NCBI GenBank assembly: GCA_023389855.1 | Contig: JAEWDZ010000004.1 | Span: forward strand, 372,001-436,000 | Length of the DNA: 64,000 nucleotides | Source of the DNA: Bacteroidota bacterium | GTDB taxonomy: Bacteria > Bacteroidota > Bacteroidia > Bacteroidales > Porphyromonadaceae | Reading direction: 5' to 3' | Shown: piece by piece, positions 9,962-18,402 of the stretch | How positions within the stretch are numbered: position 1 is the first letter of the stretch | Layout: every line of letters starts with the position of its first letter | Translations under genes and position numbers: made by a program | The notes under the pieces: generated by a model | The model's database searches: none | Seen by the model: only the letters and a program-made list of their open reading frames with translations | Told to the model about the DNA's origin: nothing

Positions 9962-10286
9962 GAGCGTTATCTTCATACACGGTGAATCTGCTCAGCGGCT
10001 CTTATGTACTTACAAATATTCCCTATTTGTGCGTCTCTGGCATTGGCATCAAGGAAATTCTGAAATCTAGATATAGCGTTTCATGGGAGAATATGAGGAA
10101 AGATTTCTCTCTTTCTGTAGAAAATGAAATTTTTTTTCCTCACCACTCTTGATCATTTCGTTGAGAGAAATACTACTGAAATTCTTTTCCATTGGTGCAC
10201 AAGACTAGAAATCATATATGCTCCGTAGGAAGCTCCTTGGCTGCATTACCTTATAAATTAGCAAAACACTTTGATAATATTGAAAC
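9962..10286. other. Intergenic, nothing recognised
   Basis: Apart from AT-rich sequence with no consensus promoter, terminator or reading frame, I see nothing in these 325 bases. Confidence 0.5.
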
Positions 10287-12848
10287 ATGAAAAAACTTCT
10301 ACAACTATTAGGCTTTACGCTATTAAGCCTCTCCACGGCCTTTGCCCAACGTAATACTATTAACTTAATAGTAAAAGCAGGATCAAAGGACATATCTTTT
10401 GTATATCGCTTAAACAAACAGAATGATACAATGTCGGTTGATATGGGATTGGGAGAGACAATTTCTCTTATACAAGAAAACGATTCCAATATCATGCAAG
10501 CAAAATATACATTTAAAACAGTATCCTCGGAGCAACGACATATATCACTCACTACGGACAATTTGGTCACTTTGCGTATTACATCAAGTAAAGTCATTGA
10601 AGGAATAGAGATCTATCAAGCTCCAATGCTAGAACGATTTAACTGCGACTTTACCCCGCTAGTGGCTACCCCCCGACTGGACTTTTCTGCATGTCCAATT
10701 ATTTCAGAAATAACACTTAATGGCGCGGAAGTATCGGATATTATCTTTCCGGAGAATCCTTCTACGATGAAGACATTTCAATGGTCGACTCCATTAATAG
10801 AATCTTCCAGCAAAAAGCAGCTTACTTCTCTGGATATTAGTAAGTGTAGCAATCTAGAAGATCTTTCCTTGCAGGGGACTTCTCTTAGAACGATTGATGT
10901 TTCACATTGCAAAAAAATAAAGCAACTAATAATCACAGGATTGGACACAAAAAACTATCCACGAATACTGAAAGGGGGGAAGGCACTCAAAGAACTCGAA
11001 AAAGTGATTATATCCAAAGCCTCTTTCTCTTTTGATATGCTTCCAGATCTTAACCAGACGCAGATGGATAACTTTATCATAAGTAAGATGTATTACGCCC
11101 ATGTAGATAAGAGTAATTACAATGGTATGACTGTCGATTTATCTCACATTGCCTATGCTAAAGGAATATCTGAAAAAATGGAAGAGACCTCCTTTACCTG
11201 GTTCTATAAAAACGACAAAAAATGGATCCCTATAGAAAAGAGTAAAATCACAACCGGTAGTAAAAAAGGGATCTTTACGTTCGATAATTCTCTGCTTAAT
11301 GAAGAAGGTAAAGTAACCGTCAGGGCTAGGATAGCCAATGCGGGATACCCCAATCTCAACTACTTTAAAGATGGGTTACATACATATAATATTCCCTTGA
11401 CTAATAAGCAAGAGCTGCCCCATACACTTTCTTTTACAGTTTCTAGTGAAAGCCCAGGAAAAGACGCAGATGGAGAAGATATCGAAGATATTTCTCTTAG
11501 CCTCGTATTCGGGGCAAAAAAAGCAAATACGCCTATAGCCATTGATTGGGGAAATGGCGAGAAAAAAGGCTATGAGATACCCAAGAATGATGAAAATTAC
11601 ACCGTATCTGCAACCGTTGATCTTGGATCTACAATCAAAATTTATGGCGATATCTCACTATTTGATGGGACTCGGAACTATATTTCTGCCATCGATTTTC
11701 GCGAATCTCAAAATCTTGAAATAATACGTCTGTCGCAAAACAAGATTGCTTCTATTGACTTATCTCCACTTACCAAATTACGAGAGTTTCAAATCACAGA
11801 CAATCTATTAGGGAGCTTAGATTTAAGTAATAATCCAAATCTAGACGAACTTTACTGCGGTTACAATCAGCTAACCACCTTAGACCTCAGTAAAGTTCCC
11901 AATCTAAGTCTCCTTTCATGCAACAACAACCAAATACAAAAGTTAAACTTTGCTGATGTGCCAGGATTGAAAATCGTTACAATCAGTGGTAACAATTTTG
12001 GCAATACAATTGACCTTAGCCCTTGTAAAAATATGAGATACTTAGACATAGAAGACTGTGGTCTAAGTTCCATCAGACTTGCTACAAGTGAAATTAAAAC
12101 ATTGAGGGGGAAAAACAATAGACTCCGACAGTTATTTTTCACCGATCAGATGCAAAAATTAGATCATCTTACTTATGTCAATTTGGCAAATAATCTCTTT
12201 GAGGCCTGTGATCTTAACGATTTAATTCCTGCTTTTTCCAACAATGATAAAGGAGAAACAAAAAGTAAACTATTTGTACAAGGCAATCCGGGAGCGAAAA
12301 CGTTTGATTCAGAGTTGATCAGCCTATGGCAAATAGATGTACAAGGAGATGGCACAGGATGTAGTACTGCTAAAATCTTTGACGGATCTACTACGGAAAA
12401 TGGTCATGCCTATATTATCAATTCAAAATCTGCACGAATCCCCTTTGGCAGTTCAATACAAAAAAATAGTGATCTAACGATCGTTCTGGAAGCTAATGAA
12501 GGCTGGATTCCAAGCTACTGCAAGTGGAACGAAAGTATGATTAATGCATCTCAAGAGGATCCATCAAAATTTCCATTAATGATAAAAAACAATGGTTTTA
12601 TCAGCTACGATTTCAAAAAGGAGACCTCAAACCAGCAAAAACCAATAAGTAAATGGAGAATCAAAGCAAGTAACTCTGGATTTGAAATAAGCACTCCTTA
12701 TGCACATGCACCCTATTACCTATATTCGTTCGATGGCAAGCTAATAAAAAAAGGTGAAAGCGACGACAATGGCAAAGTTTATTTAGAGCTAATAAAAGGT
12801 TCATACCTATTAACTATTGCTGGAGAATCTATCAAACTTATACACTAA
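10287..12848 (+). CDS. Secreted leucine-rich-repeat protein with T9SS-type C-terminal domain
   Basis: This is an 853-residue protein. A signal peptide ends at 'STAFAQ'. Two LRR blocks are visible: a degenerate one at about residues 115-230 ('QLTSLDISKCSNLEDLSL') and a regular one at about 470-660 with repeats such as 'LEIIRLSQNKIASIDLSPL', 'LDELYCGYNQLTTLDLS' and 'LSLLSCNNNQIQKLNF'. The final 70 residues ('YYLYSFDGKLIKKG', 'GSYLLTIAGESIKLIH') match the type A T9SS sorting domain, so the protein is predicted to be exported and attached to the cell surface by the Por system whose PorU/PorV genes lie in this window. Its ligand is unknown. Confidence 0.85.
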   Translation: MKKLLQLLGFTLLSLSTAFAQRNTINLIVKAGSKDISFVYRLNKQNDTMSVDMGLGETISLIQENDSNIMQAKYTFKTVSSEQRHISLTTDNLVTLRITSSKVIEGIEIYQAPMLERFNCDFTPLVATPRLDFSACPIISEITLNGAEVSDIIFPENPSTMKTFQWSTPLIESSSKKQLTSLDISKCSNLEDLSLQGTSLRTIDVSHCKKIKQLIITGLDTKNYPRILKGGKALKELEKVIISKASFSFDMLPDLNQTQMDNFIISKMYYAHVDKSNYNGMTVDLSHIAYAKGISEKMEETSFTWFYKNDKKWIPIEKSKITTGSKKGIFTFDNSLLNEEGKVTVRARIANAGYPNLNYFKDGLHTYNIPLTNKQELPHTLSFTVSSESPGKDADGEDIEDISLSLVFGAKKANTPIAIDWGNGEKKGYEIPKNDENYTVSATVDLGSTIKIYGDISLFDGTRNYISAIDFRESQNLEIIRLSQNKIASIDLSPLTKLREFQITDNLLGSLDLSNNPNLDELYCGYNQLTTLDLSKVPNLSLLSCNNNQIQKLNFADVPGLKIVTISGNNFGNTIDLSPCKNMRYLDIEDCGLSSIRLATSEIKTLRGKNNRLRQLFFTDQMQKLDHLTYVNLANNLFEACDLNDLIPAFSNNDKGETKSKLFVQGNPGAKTFDSELISLWQIDVQGDGTGCSTAKIFDGSTTENGHAYIINSKSARIPFGSSIQKNSDLTIVLEANEGWIPSYCKWNESMINASQEDPSKFPLMIKNNGFISYDFKKETSNQQKPISKWRIKASNSGFEISTPYAHAPYYLYSFDGKLIKKGESDDNGKVYLELIKGSYLLTIAGESIKLIH

Positions 12849-12910
12849 GCAGAGGTAGTTCTCTGTGTGAATAGTTATCCAATTATTCCGCATAACCATA
12901 TTGCGAAATG

Positions 12911-12948
12911 AATTTCGGTAGAAACAGATTGTTTCTACCGAAATTTTA
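12911..12948 (+). terminator. Terminator after the LRR gene
   Basis: AATTTCGGTAGAAAC (12911-12925) pairs perfectly with GTTTCTACCGAAATT (12931-12945) around a 5-nt loop and is followed by TTT. The stem is strong enough to act in either direction. Confidence 0.8.
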
Positions 12949-13179
12949 TAAACAGAAAACTCTAAAGAATAATAAGGTAAAGCATCTCATTCAAGATGAT
13001 GAAAATTGTGTAAAAGAAATCCAACGATATACAAAGAGGAAGTTTTCTTATGAGTAAAAACGGATGGGTTATCACTTGACAGAATTTAAATTCGTCTAAT
13101 ATTTATAGTAAGTTGAGTGTCTTTCAATAGATTATTTTCCAAATAATCCCGAAAAGAAATAAGTCAATAAATTACTAGA
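12949..13179. other. Intergenic, nothing recognised
   Basis: This is AT-rich sequence between the terminator and the broken-gene patch. No coding or regulatory signal was seen. Confidence 0.5.
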
Positions 13180-13627
13180 TTAGAGGGTCAATAGAAAATC
13201 AACTTCACTATGCTCCATTTTTTTTATTGAATACAAGGGAACTCGACAATATGCCTCTTGTCTACCAAGAGTATCACGCTCCATTGAAAGAGATAGGATA
13301 CTCCCATTTGCTACTCCTCTTGCAGACTGAAAATCTATAGGCATACCTTGCATCAGAGGGATATTGGAGCGCTTTTCACCAAATTTTAAAAGAATACGAA
13401 CCTCGGTGCTATCTCTCCGCTGTTCATTTGTCACATCGTGTATGATTGCTGTCCCAGCATAGACCTGTTTATAAGGAAAGAAATAGGCTACAGCTAAAAG
13501 GCAAGCAAGACCAGCCCGATAGCAGTAATGCCATAACGAACAAGAACCGAGGGAATATGTCCGACAATATTACGAACTTTCTCGCTACGAAGTTCAAAAC
13601 TTCGCTCCCGTCTATTTTCTCTTCCAT
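13180..13627 (-). pseudogene. Frameshifted HlyD-like peptide-export accessory protein
   Basis: Three minus-strand frames together give one sensible protein. The ATG frame at 13627 gives MEEKI. The next frame gives 'ERSFELRSEKVRNIVGHIPS' then 'VLVRYGITAIGLVLLA'. The last frame gives 'LLAVAYFFPYKQVYAGTAII' then about 75 residues to the stop at 13180. The 'ELRSEKVxxIxGxIP' start, a single membrane helix and a 'PYK' turn are typical of HlyD-type membrane-fusion proteins that accompany Bacteroidota ABC peptide exporters. At least two frameshifts are needed (near 13600 and in the TTTT run near 13485), and the coiled-coil middle of a full HlyD is absent. I infer a decayed gene; an overlapping 82-codon frame (13469-13717) is probably only part of this. 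Confidence 0.6.
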
Positions 13628-13921
13628 ATCTCCTGCCAAGAGGATTAAACCTACTCTAAACAGCCCAAACGCAAAGGCTATTAAGGCGTAAAGGAGGATT
13701 TCTTTTACTCTATTCATTGCTATTTATCGCTATTTAGTTATATATGTGGGTAGAGAAGTACATAACATGTACTGTACATATTTTTTGCACGTTCTTTACA
13801 CAGCTCAAAAGCACAAAAAAATACTTTGAAATATCAATGTATTTTACATGCTTTTTTTTGCATACACTTTATATATTGCTGAATAATAAGGAGTTATAAC
13901 ATAAAAAAATCTATACTTTTA

Positions 13922-14652
13922 TTGATAACCGAAGAAATAAACAAAGGATATAAGCAAGAGCACAACCCAGCTCTTGATAAACTCAAAGAAGCTATAAAAA
14001 AAGAAACACAGCAGACACTATACGCTTTAATACGAAAACTTGATAAAAACGTGACTACACTTCAGAATATACTAAACGGACGCGCGAAAATGCGCCCCGA
14101 GTGGTTGGAGCTTATATTTGAGGAAATGCCCAACCTTGATATTGAACAGTTCGCAAAAGAAATCCTACCCGCTACAGACGAAGAACCCGCCACGCCCCGC
14201 ACACAGCAGCCCCAAGCAGCTCTGACACCTAGCCCGCGGGACGCGGTACGCTTCTTCCCACACCTCAACGCCACGGCTGGAAACGTAGACGGACTCCCCG
14301 CTGATGAAGTGGAGTACGAAATATTCAATATTAGAGGGTACGGAGGGTGTGACGCTTTCCCCGCAACGGGCGATTCTATGCTGCCAACGATAAAGGCAGG
14401 CGATATAGTGATGCATAAGCAATGGACGGAAAGCTACATACAAAACGGTGAAATATACATAATCGTCACCCGAAATGGCCAACGCGCCATTAAACGGCTA
14501 AGTGTTATACGCACAGAGGATAGGGAGGACGGAGTATGCCCATCTTTCTTTGCTCTTCAGATAATGCAACGCTCCACCCGCCTTACGAAATAGACGGAGA
14601 TGAAATCGTTTACCTTGGTCTCGTTCGTGGTATTATCCGCTCTCTAATATGA
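13922..14652 (+). pseudogene. Frameshifted S24/LexA-like phage repressor
   Basis: The first 223-codon frame starts at TTG 13922 with no ATG available. It has an N-terminal helix-turn-helix-like part ('LDKNVTTLQNILNGRAKMRP') and an S24 peptidase domain: cleavage-site-like 'NATAGN', the catalytic Ser in 'ATGDSMLPTIKAGDIV', and Lys in 'RNGQRAIKRL'. After about residue 200 the frame turns to nonsense, while the neighbouring frame continues with 'CSSDNATLHPPYEIDGDEIV' then 'YLGLVRGIIRSLI', the normal C-terminal end of the family, stopping at 14652. One frameshift near 14525-14550 therefore breaks the gene. Such repressors control phages and integrative elements. It overlaps the start of the integrase fragment by 4 nt. 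Confidence 0.75.
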
Positions 14653-14867
14653 TTAAATATAACACACGCTTCGGCATACGCGCGCAAAACGGCTCGGAGA
14701 AAGGCGCTATAAGGGTGCGCGTTTCCTATCAATCGAAACGGGTAGAGCTTTCTCTCGGAGGCTCTATAGCTGTTGCCGACTTCGACGGCAAAAGGGAGCA
14801 GGCAAAAAAAGGCGTACCGCAAGCACGGGAAATAAACCGTCTAATAAATGAGAGTAGGAAGAAGATT
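14649..14867 (+). pseudogene. Truncated tyrosine recombinase (integrase) N-terminus
   Basis: An ATG at 14649 overlapping the repressor stop opens a frame whose first 73 codons resemble the arm-DNA-binding start of Bacteroidota tyrosine recombinases: 'GAIRVRVSYQSKRVELSLGG', 'VADFDGKREQAKKG', 'EINRLINESRKKI'. After about 14867 the sequence abruptly becomes the antisense of a receptor gene, so the core-binding and catalytic domains are missing. The open frame runs on to 14906 by chance. I infer a deletion or recombination joint at about 14867. Confidence 0.7.
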
Positions 14868-15764
14868 TTATTTGCTGTGGCAAAGAAGGTGAGTTCATCG
14901 TCCTGAATATTACTTACCACACCATAGAATAGTTTCGAAGTATTCTCATAATTGTAATCTGAATATCCTTTATTTAATACAGTATTTCCACGAAGACCGA
15001 GATTTAAAGAAAACCCACTCAAGGAATTGTAGTGGTATTCTACTTTTGCATTAAATACATCATACTCATTCTGCCCTTTAATCCACGAACGTTTACCAGC
15101 AGCACGGAGCAAAGCTCACCTCGATTTATTTTTAGTATACAAATAAGCTGCAGAAAAAGAAAATTTCTGCATATCAGTCACGTTATAATTCATAACTAAA
15201 CCTGCATTGGCTGTAATTCAGTGGTCATATAAGTTCTCCTTTGTGTTGAGATGCAATACTTCTTGAGCAAATTCCGTAGCAGTCTCGTCTCCGTTACGAT
15301 TGCCTTTTTTTCCGGGAGATATCTAGATCTCCCTGAAATACGATATTGAATTTTTTGCTTTAACTACAACCTCATCCAACATATCTGAACTTGGATGTAG
15401 CTGGATTATAGGCAGGAATGGGTATAGTCAGTTTCTCCTGCTTATAACCCATAAATCGAACTACAACACATTTACCTTCATTCTCCTTTCTATTTATAGA
15501 GAACTCTTCTCATCTTTTACTTGTAGTAGCAGACCCAATAACACTTCCATCTTCCGAAGTCTAGAGTACTGTGGCATAAGGCAATGGCTCCAGCTGCTCA
15601 TCAACTACAGTAGTCGATAGCTTCAACGAGTCCGGAGAGGTAATTGCGGCAAGACACTGGAGAGAGAAAAGATAAACTAAAAAAGATAAGAAAATTGATG
15701 TGCAATACATATTACTGGTACAACAATTAGAAGAGGTAAATAATACAAAGCATCCGTTCAACAC
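14868..15764 (-). pseudogene. Decayed outer-membrane receptor / beta-barrel gene
   Basis: The minus strand encodes, in several frames with stops, pieces of a TonB-receptor-like or OMP-beta-barrel protein. There is a signal peptide plus carboxypeptidase-regulatory-like start ('STTVVDEQLEPLPYATVL', then 'SEDGSVIGSATTSKR', 'RFMGYKQEKLTIPIPAYN') at 15764-15380, and barrel strands ('VFNAKVEYHYNSLSGFSLNL', 'LFYGVVSNIQDDELTFFATA') at 15112-14868. The total is far shorter than a normal receptor, so internal parts are deleted. The 3' part is cut by the integrase fragment. This architecture is common beside double-glycine peptide exporters in Bacteroidota. Confidence 0.65.
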
Positions 15765-15842
15765 TTAAGGAAGTATGTCTGTAAATATAGTAACTGACTA
15801 AACCTTAACGGAAGTCACATAGAGTAAAAGATGCATTGAGTT

Positions 15843-16028
15843 TTAAGGAGTTAGCACCTCAAGGTAGCCAACATTATCAAACTTGCCTGTGTTTCCAAGA
15901 TTTTCAATCCTGTCAATAATAATACGACCATCATCTTTGATCGTTATTGTGATTACTGTTACTTTTCCGTCAGGACCGATAATAGTTCTGGTTATAGTTC
16001 TATCCTCACCACCGTTGATACAAGTCAT
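15843..16028 (-). CDS. Small double-glycine-leader peptide (possibly non-functional)
   Basis: The ATG frame at 16028 gives 61 residues (MTCINGGEDRTITR... to ...LEVLTP), preceded by an AGAGGA-like site. Extending the same frame upstream reads 'KKVPFEILSQEEMTCINGG', which looks like a Bacteroidota double-glycine leader ('LSxEEMxxIxGG') cut after Gly-Gly by a C39-type transporter. In that frame there is no start codon. A single extra A in the A7 run (complement of 16059-16065) would join it to a GTG at 16069, giving a standard 21-residue leader. The 55-residue core is rich in Ile/Thr/Asp and has no Cys. The nearby broken HlyD-like and receptor genes fit an old peptide-export cassette. Role unknown; it may itself be a pseudogene. 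Confidence 0.5.
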   Translation of the reverse strand: MTCINGGEDRTITRTIIGPDGKVTVITITIKDDGRIIIDRIENLGNTGKFDNVGYLEVLTP

Positions 16029-16069
16029 TTCCTCTTGAGAAAGGATCTCGAATGGTACTTTTTTTCCAC

Positions 16070-16688
16070 AATACGTTAAATTAAAATTTTATTGTTACTA
16101 ACTTTTAGCTTGGAGGGCATTACCGTTTAGCCACAAACTGCAATTTTCATTTTATTTTGTTTGCGATACTGAACCCGAAAAGTTTTTTCCTACTAAATTT
16201 AACTCGATACGAAATCCAAGTGCAAGGCAATAAAAACAAATAACAAGAACAAGATTTAAGTCAAAAAAATTATCGTTATACATATTAAGAAGAAACGAGA
16301 ATGGATCACCAGACACAAGCGCAAGCAGAAAGGGGTAGAGCGAGTAGCAGACGAAATGGAATAACCTCTCATCTCCGGGTATTTTGTTTACAAAGACTCA
16401 TCCGCGTAAGTAACTATCAACAAAAGAGTTCGCAAAAAAAGAAAATAAATATCGGTAGTTAGCCTTATAGAGAGAAAAGAACTAAACAGAAATAGGATAA
16501 ATGGCTAAAGAACAGAATACTGAAAGCAAATATCGTTTTACACAAAAATAGGCCTTTTTTTAAAGACACACAATCATCCTCCACACAAAATATCTTTATC
16601 ATTATAAAGTAAAACAGCCTCAAAAAAAATAAAAAACGCGACATTAAATCATCTTATACTACGATATGCTTAACCCCAAACGAAGCAG
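16070..16688. other. Gene-free AT-rich region
   Basis: There are about 620 bases between the small peptide and the pckA terminator. A 53-codon plus-strand frame at 16301-16462 has no recognisable features or start context. I see no promoter consensus or repeat. Confidence 0.5.
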
Positions 16689-16715
16689 AAAAAAAGAGAT
16701 GCCCTTCAGAGGGCA
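16689..16715 (-). terminator. Terminator after pckA
   Basis: On the minus strand TGCCCT/AGGGCA (16715-16710 with 16705-16700) forms a stem with a 4-nt loop. It is followed by a T7 run (complement of 16689-16695). Confidence 0.8.
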
Positions 16716-16751
16716 CCCCTTAAATATTTTGTAACGGCAATAAGTGAAAAA

Positions 16752-18365
16752 TTAATCCTCGAGCTGAGGCCCTGCTGCTACTAGACTTTTTCCCTTATCA
16801 TTTCCTGTAAACTTCTTGAAGTTTTCTTGGAAACGCTTCGCCAGATCTTTTGCTTTCTCATCCCACTGCTGTGCATCGGCATAGGTATCACGAGGATCTA
16901 GTATCGCACTATCAACTCCCGGCAAAGAAGTTGGAATCTCAAAGTTGAAATAAGGCAATTTTTTCGTTGGGGCCTTATCAATACTGCCATCAAGTATAGC
17001 ATCGATGATACCGCGAGTATCTTTGATCGAAATACGTTTGCCAGTACCATTCCAGCCTGTATTAACAAGGTATGCCTTAGCTCCAGAAGCCTTCATTCTC
17101 TTTACCAGCTCTTCGCCATACTTTGTTGGATGCAAAGAGAGGAAGGCAGCACCAAAGCAAGCCGAAAAAGTAGGAGTAGGCTCTGTTATACCGCGTTCGG
17201 TTCCTGCCAATTTCGCCGTAAAACCACTCAAGAAATAATATTGAGTCTGTTCTGGATCGAGGATAGATACAGGGGGCAGTACTCCAAAGGCATCTGCTGA
17301 AAGAAAGATTACCTTATTAGCATGACCAGCTTTTGATACGGGTTTTACAATATTGTCGATATGGTATATAGGGTATGAAACACGGGTATTCTCTGTTACG
17401 CTCTTATCGGCAAAATCTATTTTTCCTTGTTCGTCCACCGTAACATTTTCGAGTAGAGCGTCTCTACGGATAGCATTGTATATGTCAGGTTCGTTTTCTT
17501 TGCTCAGATTAATCACCTTGGCATAGCATCCGCCTTCATAGTTAAATACGCCATCATCGTCCCAGCCATGCTCATCATCACCGATAAGTTTTCTTTTAGG
17601 ATCGGTAGACAGCGTTGTTTTACCAGTTCCACTAAGACCAAAGAATATAGCCGTTTCCTTTTCGTCTTGAGATGTATTGGCAGAACAGTGCATAGAGGCA
17701 ATACCACGCAAGGGGTTCAGGTAGTTCATATACGAAAACATACCCTTTTTCATTTCACCACCATACCATGTATTGAGGATAATCTGCACTTTTTCTGTAA
17801 GGTTAAAAGCGATACAAGTTTCGCTATTGATACCAAGTTCCTTATAATTTTCTACTTTTGCCTTAGATGCATTCATCACTACAAAATCAGGCTCTCCATA
17901 ATTGGCGAGTTCTTCTTCCGTAGGACGGATAAACATATTTTTCACAAAGTGAGCCTGCCAAGCAACCTCCATTATAAAACGTACTTTAAGGCGTGTATTT
18001 TCATTGGCTCCGCAGAACGTATCTACTACGAAGAGACGTTTGTTAGAAAGATTGTCAACAGCGATTTTTTTGAGTACTTTCCATGCTTCTTCAGAAAGTG
18101 GCTTATTATCGTTTTTGTACTCGTCACTGGTCCACCACATAGTATCTTTGGTGGTATCGTCCATAACGATAAATTTGTCTTTAGGAGAGCGACCCGTGTA
18201 AACACCAGTCATAACATTTACGGCACCTAACTCCGTAAGCTGTCCTTTTTCGAAACCCTGAAGATTATCTTTCAGTTCTTCTTCAAAAAGTTGTTCATAA
18301 CTTGGATTGTATACAATTTCCTTGACACCGCTGATGCCATAGAGGGATAAATCTGGAGTTTTCAT
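16752..18365 (-). CDS. pckA: Phosphoenolpyruvate carboxykinase (ATP)
   Basis: This 537-residue enzyme interconverts oxaloacetate + ATP and PEP + CO2 + ADP. The signatures of the ATP-dependent family are all present: 'GVYTGRSPKDKFIV', the P-loop 'FFGLSGTGKTTLSTDP', the metal/nucleotide motif 'RKLIGDDEHGWDDDGVFNYEGGCYAK', quoted here only in part as 'LIGDDEHGW', and 'FLSADAFGVLPPVS'. In succinate-producing Bacteroidota it often runs in the carboxylating direction, fixing CO2 to make oxaloacetate and ATP. It lies 37 nt downstream of the CoA-transferase gene on the same strand, so the two are probably co-transcribed. Confidence 0.97.
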   Translation of the reverse strand: MKTPDLSLYGISGVKEIVYNPSYEQLFEEELKDNLQGFEKGQLTELGAVNVMTGVYTGRSPKDKFIVMDDTTKDTMWWTSDEYKNDNKPLSEEAWKVLKKIAVDNLSNKRLFVVDTFCGANENTRLKVRFIMEVAWQAHFVKNMFIRPTEEELANYGEPDFVVMNASKAKVENYKELGINSETCIAFNLTEKVQIILNTWYGGEMKKGMFSYMNYLNPLRGIASMHCSANTSQDEKETAIFFGLSGTGKTTLSTDPKRKLIGDDEHGWDDDGVFNYEGGCYAKVINLSKENEPDIYNAIRRDALLENVTVDEQGKIDFADKSVTENTRVSYPIYHIDNIVKPVSKAGHANKVIFLSADAFGVLPPVSILDPEQTQYYFLSGFTAKLAGTERGITEPTPTFSACFGAAFLSLHPTKYGEELVKRMKASGAKAYLVNTGWNGTGKRISIKDTRGIIDAILDGSIDKAPTKKLPYFNFEIPTSLPGVDSAILDPRDTYADAQQWDEKAKDLAKRFQENFKKFTGNDKGKSLVAAGPQLED

Positions 18366-18402
18366 TGCTATGTTATATTAAATCTATAGAATATATTTTG
18401 TA

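Noticed and set aside
14729..15112. 127-codon minus-strand frame read as one protein
   Set aside because: Its first 82 codons match a receptor but the remainder is the antisense of the integrase fragment, so it is a chimera across a joint.
16301..16462. 53-codon plus-strand frame before pckA
   Set aside because: No family, no promoter and no start context; compatible with chance in AT-rich sequence.
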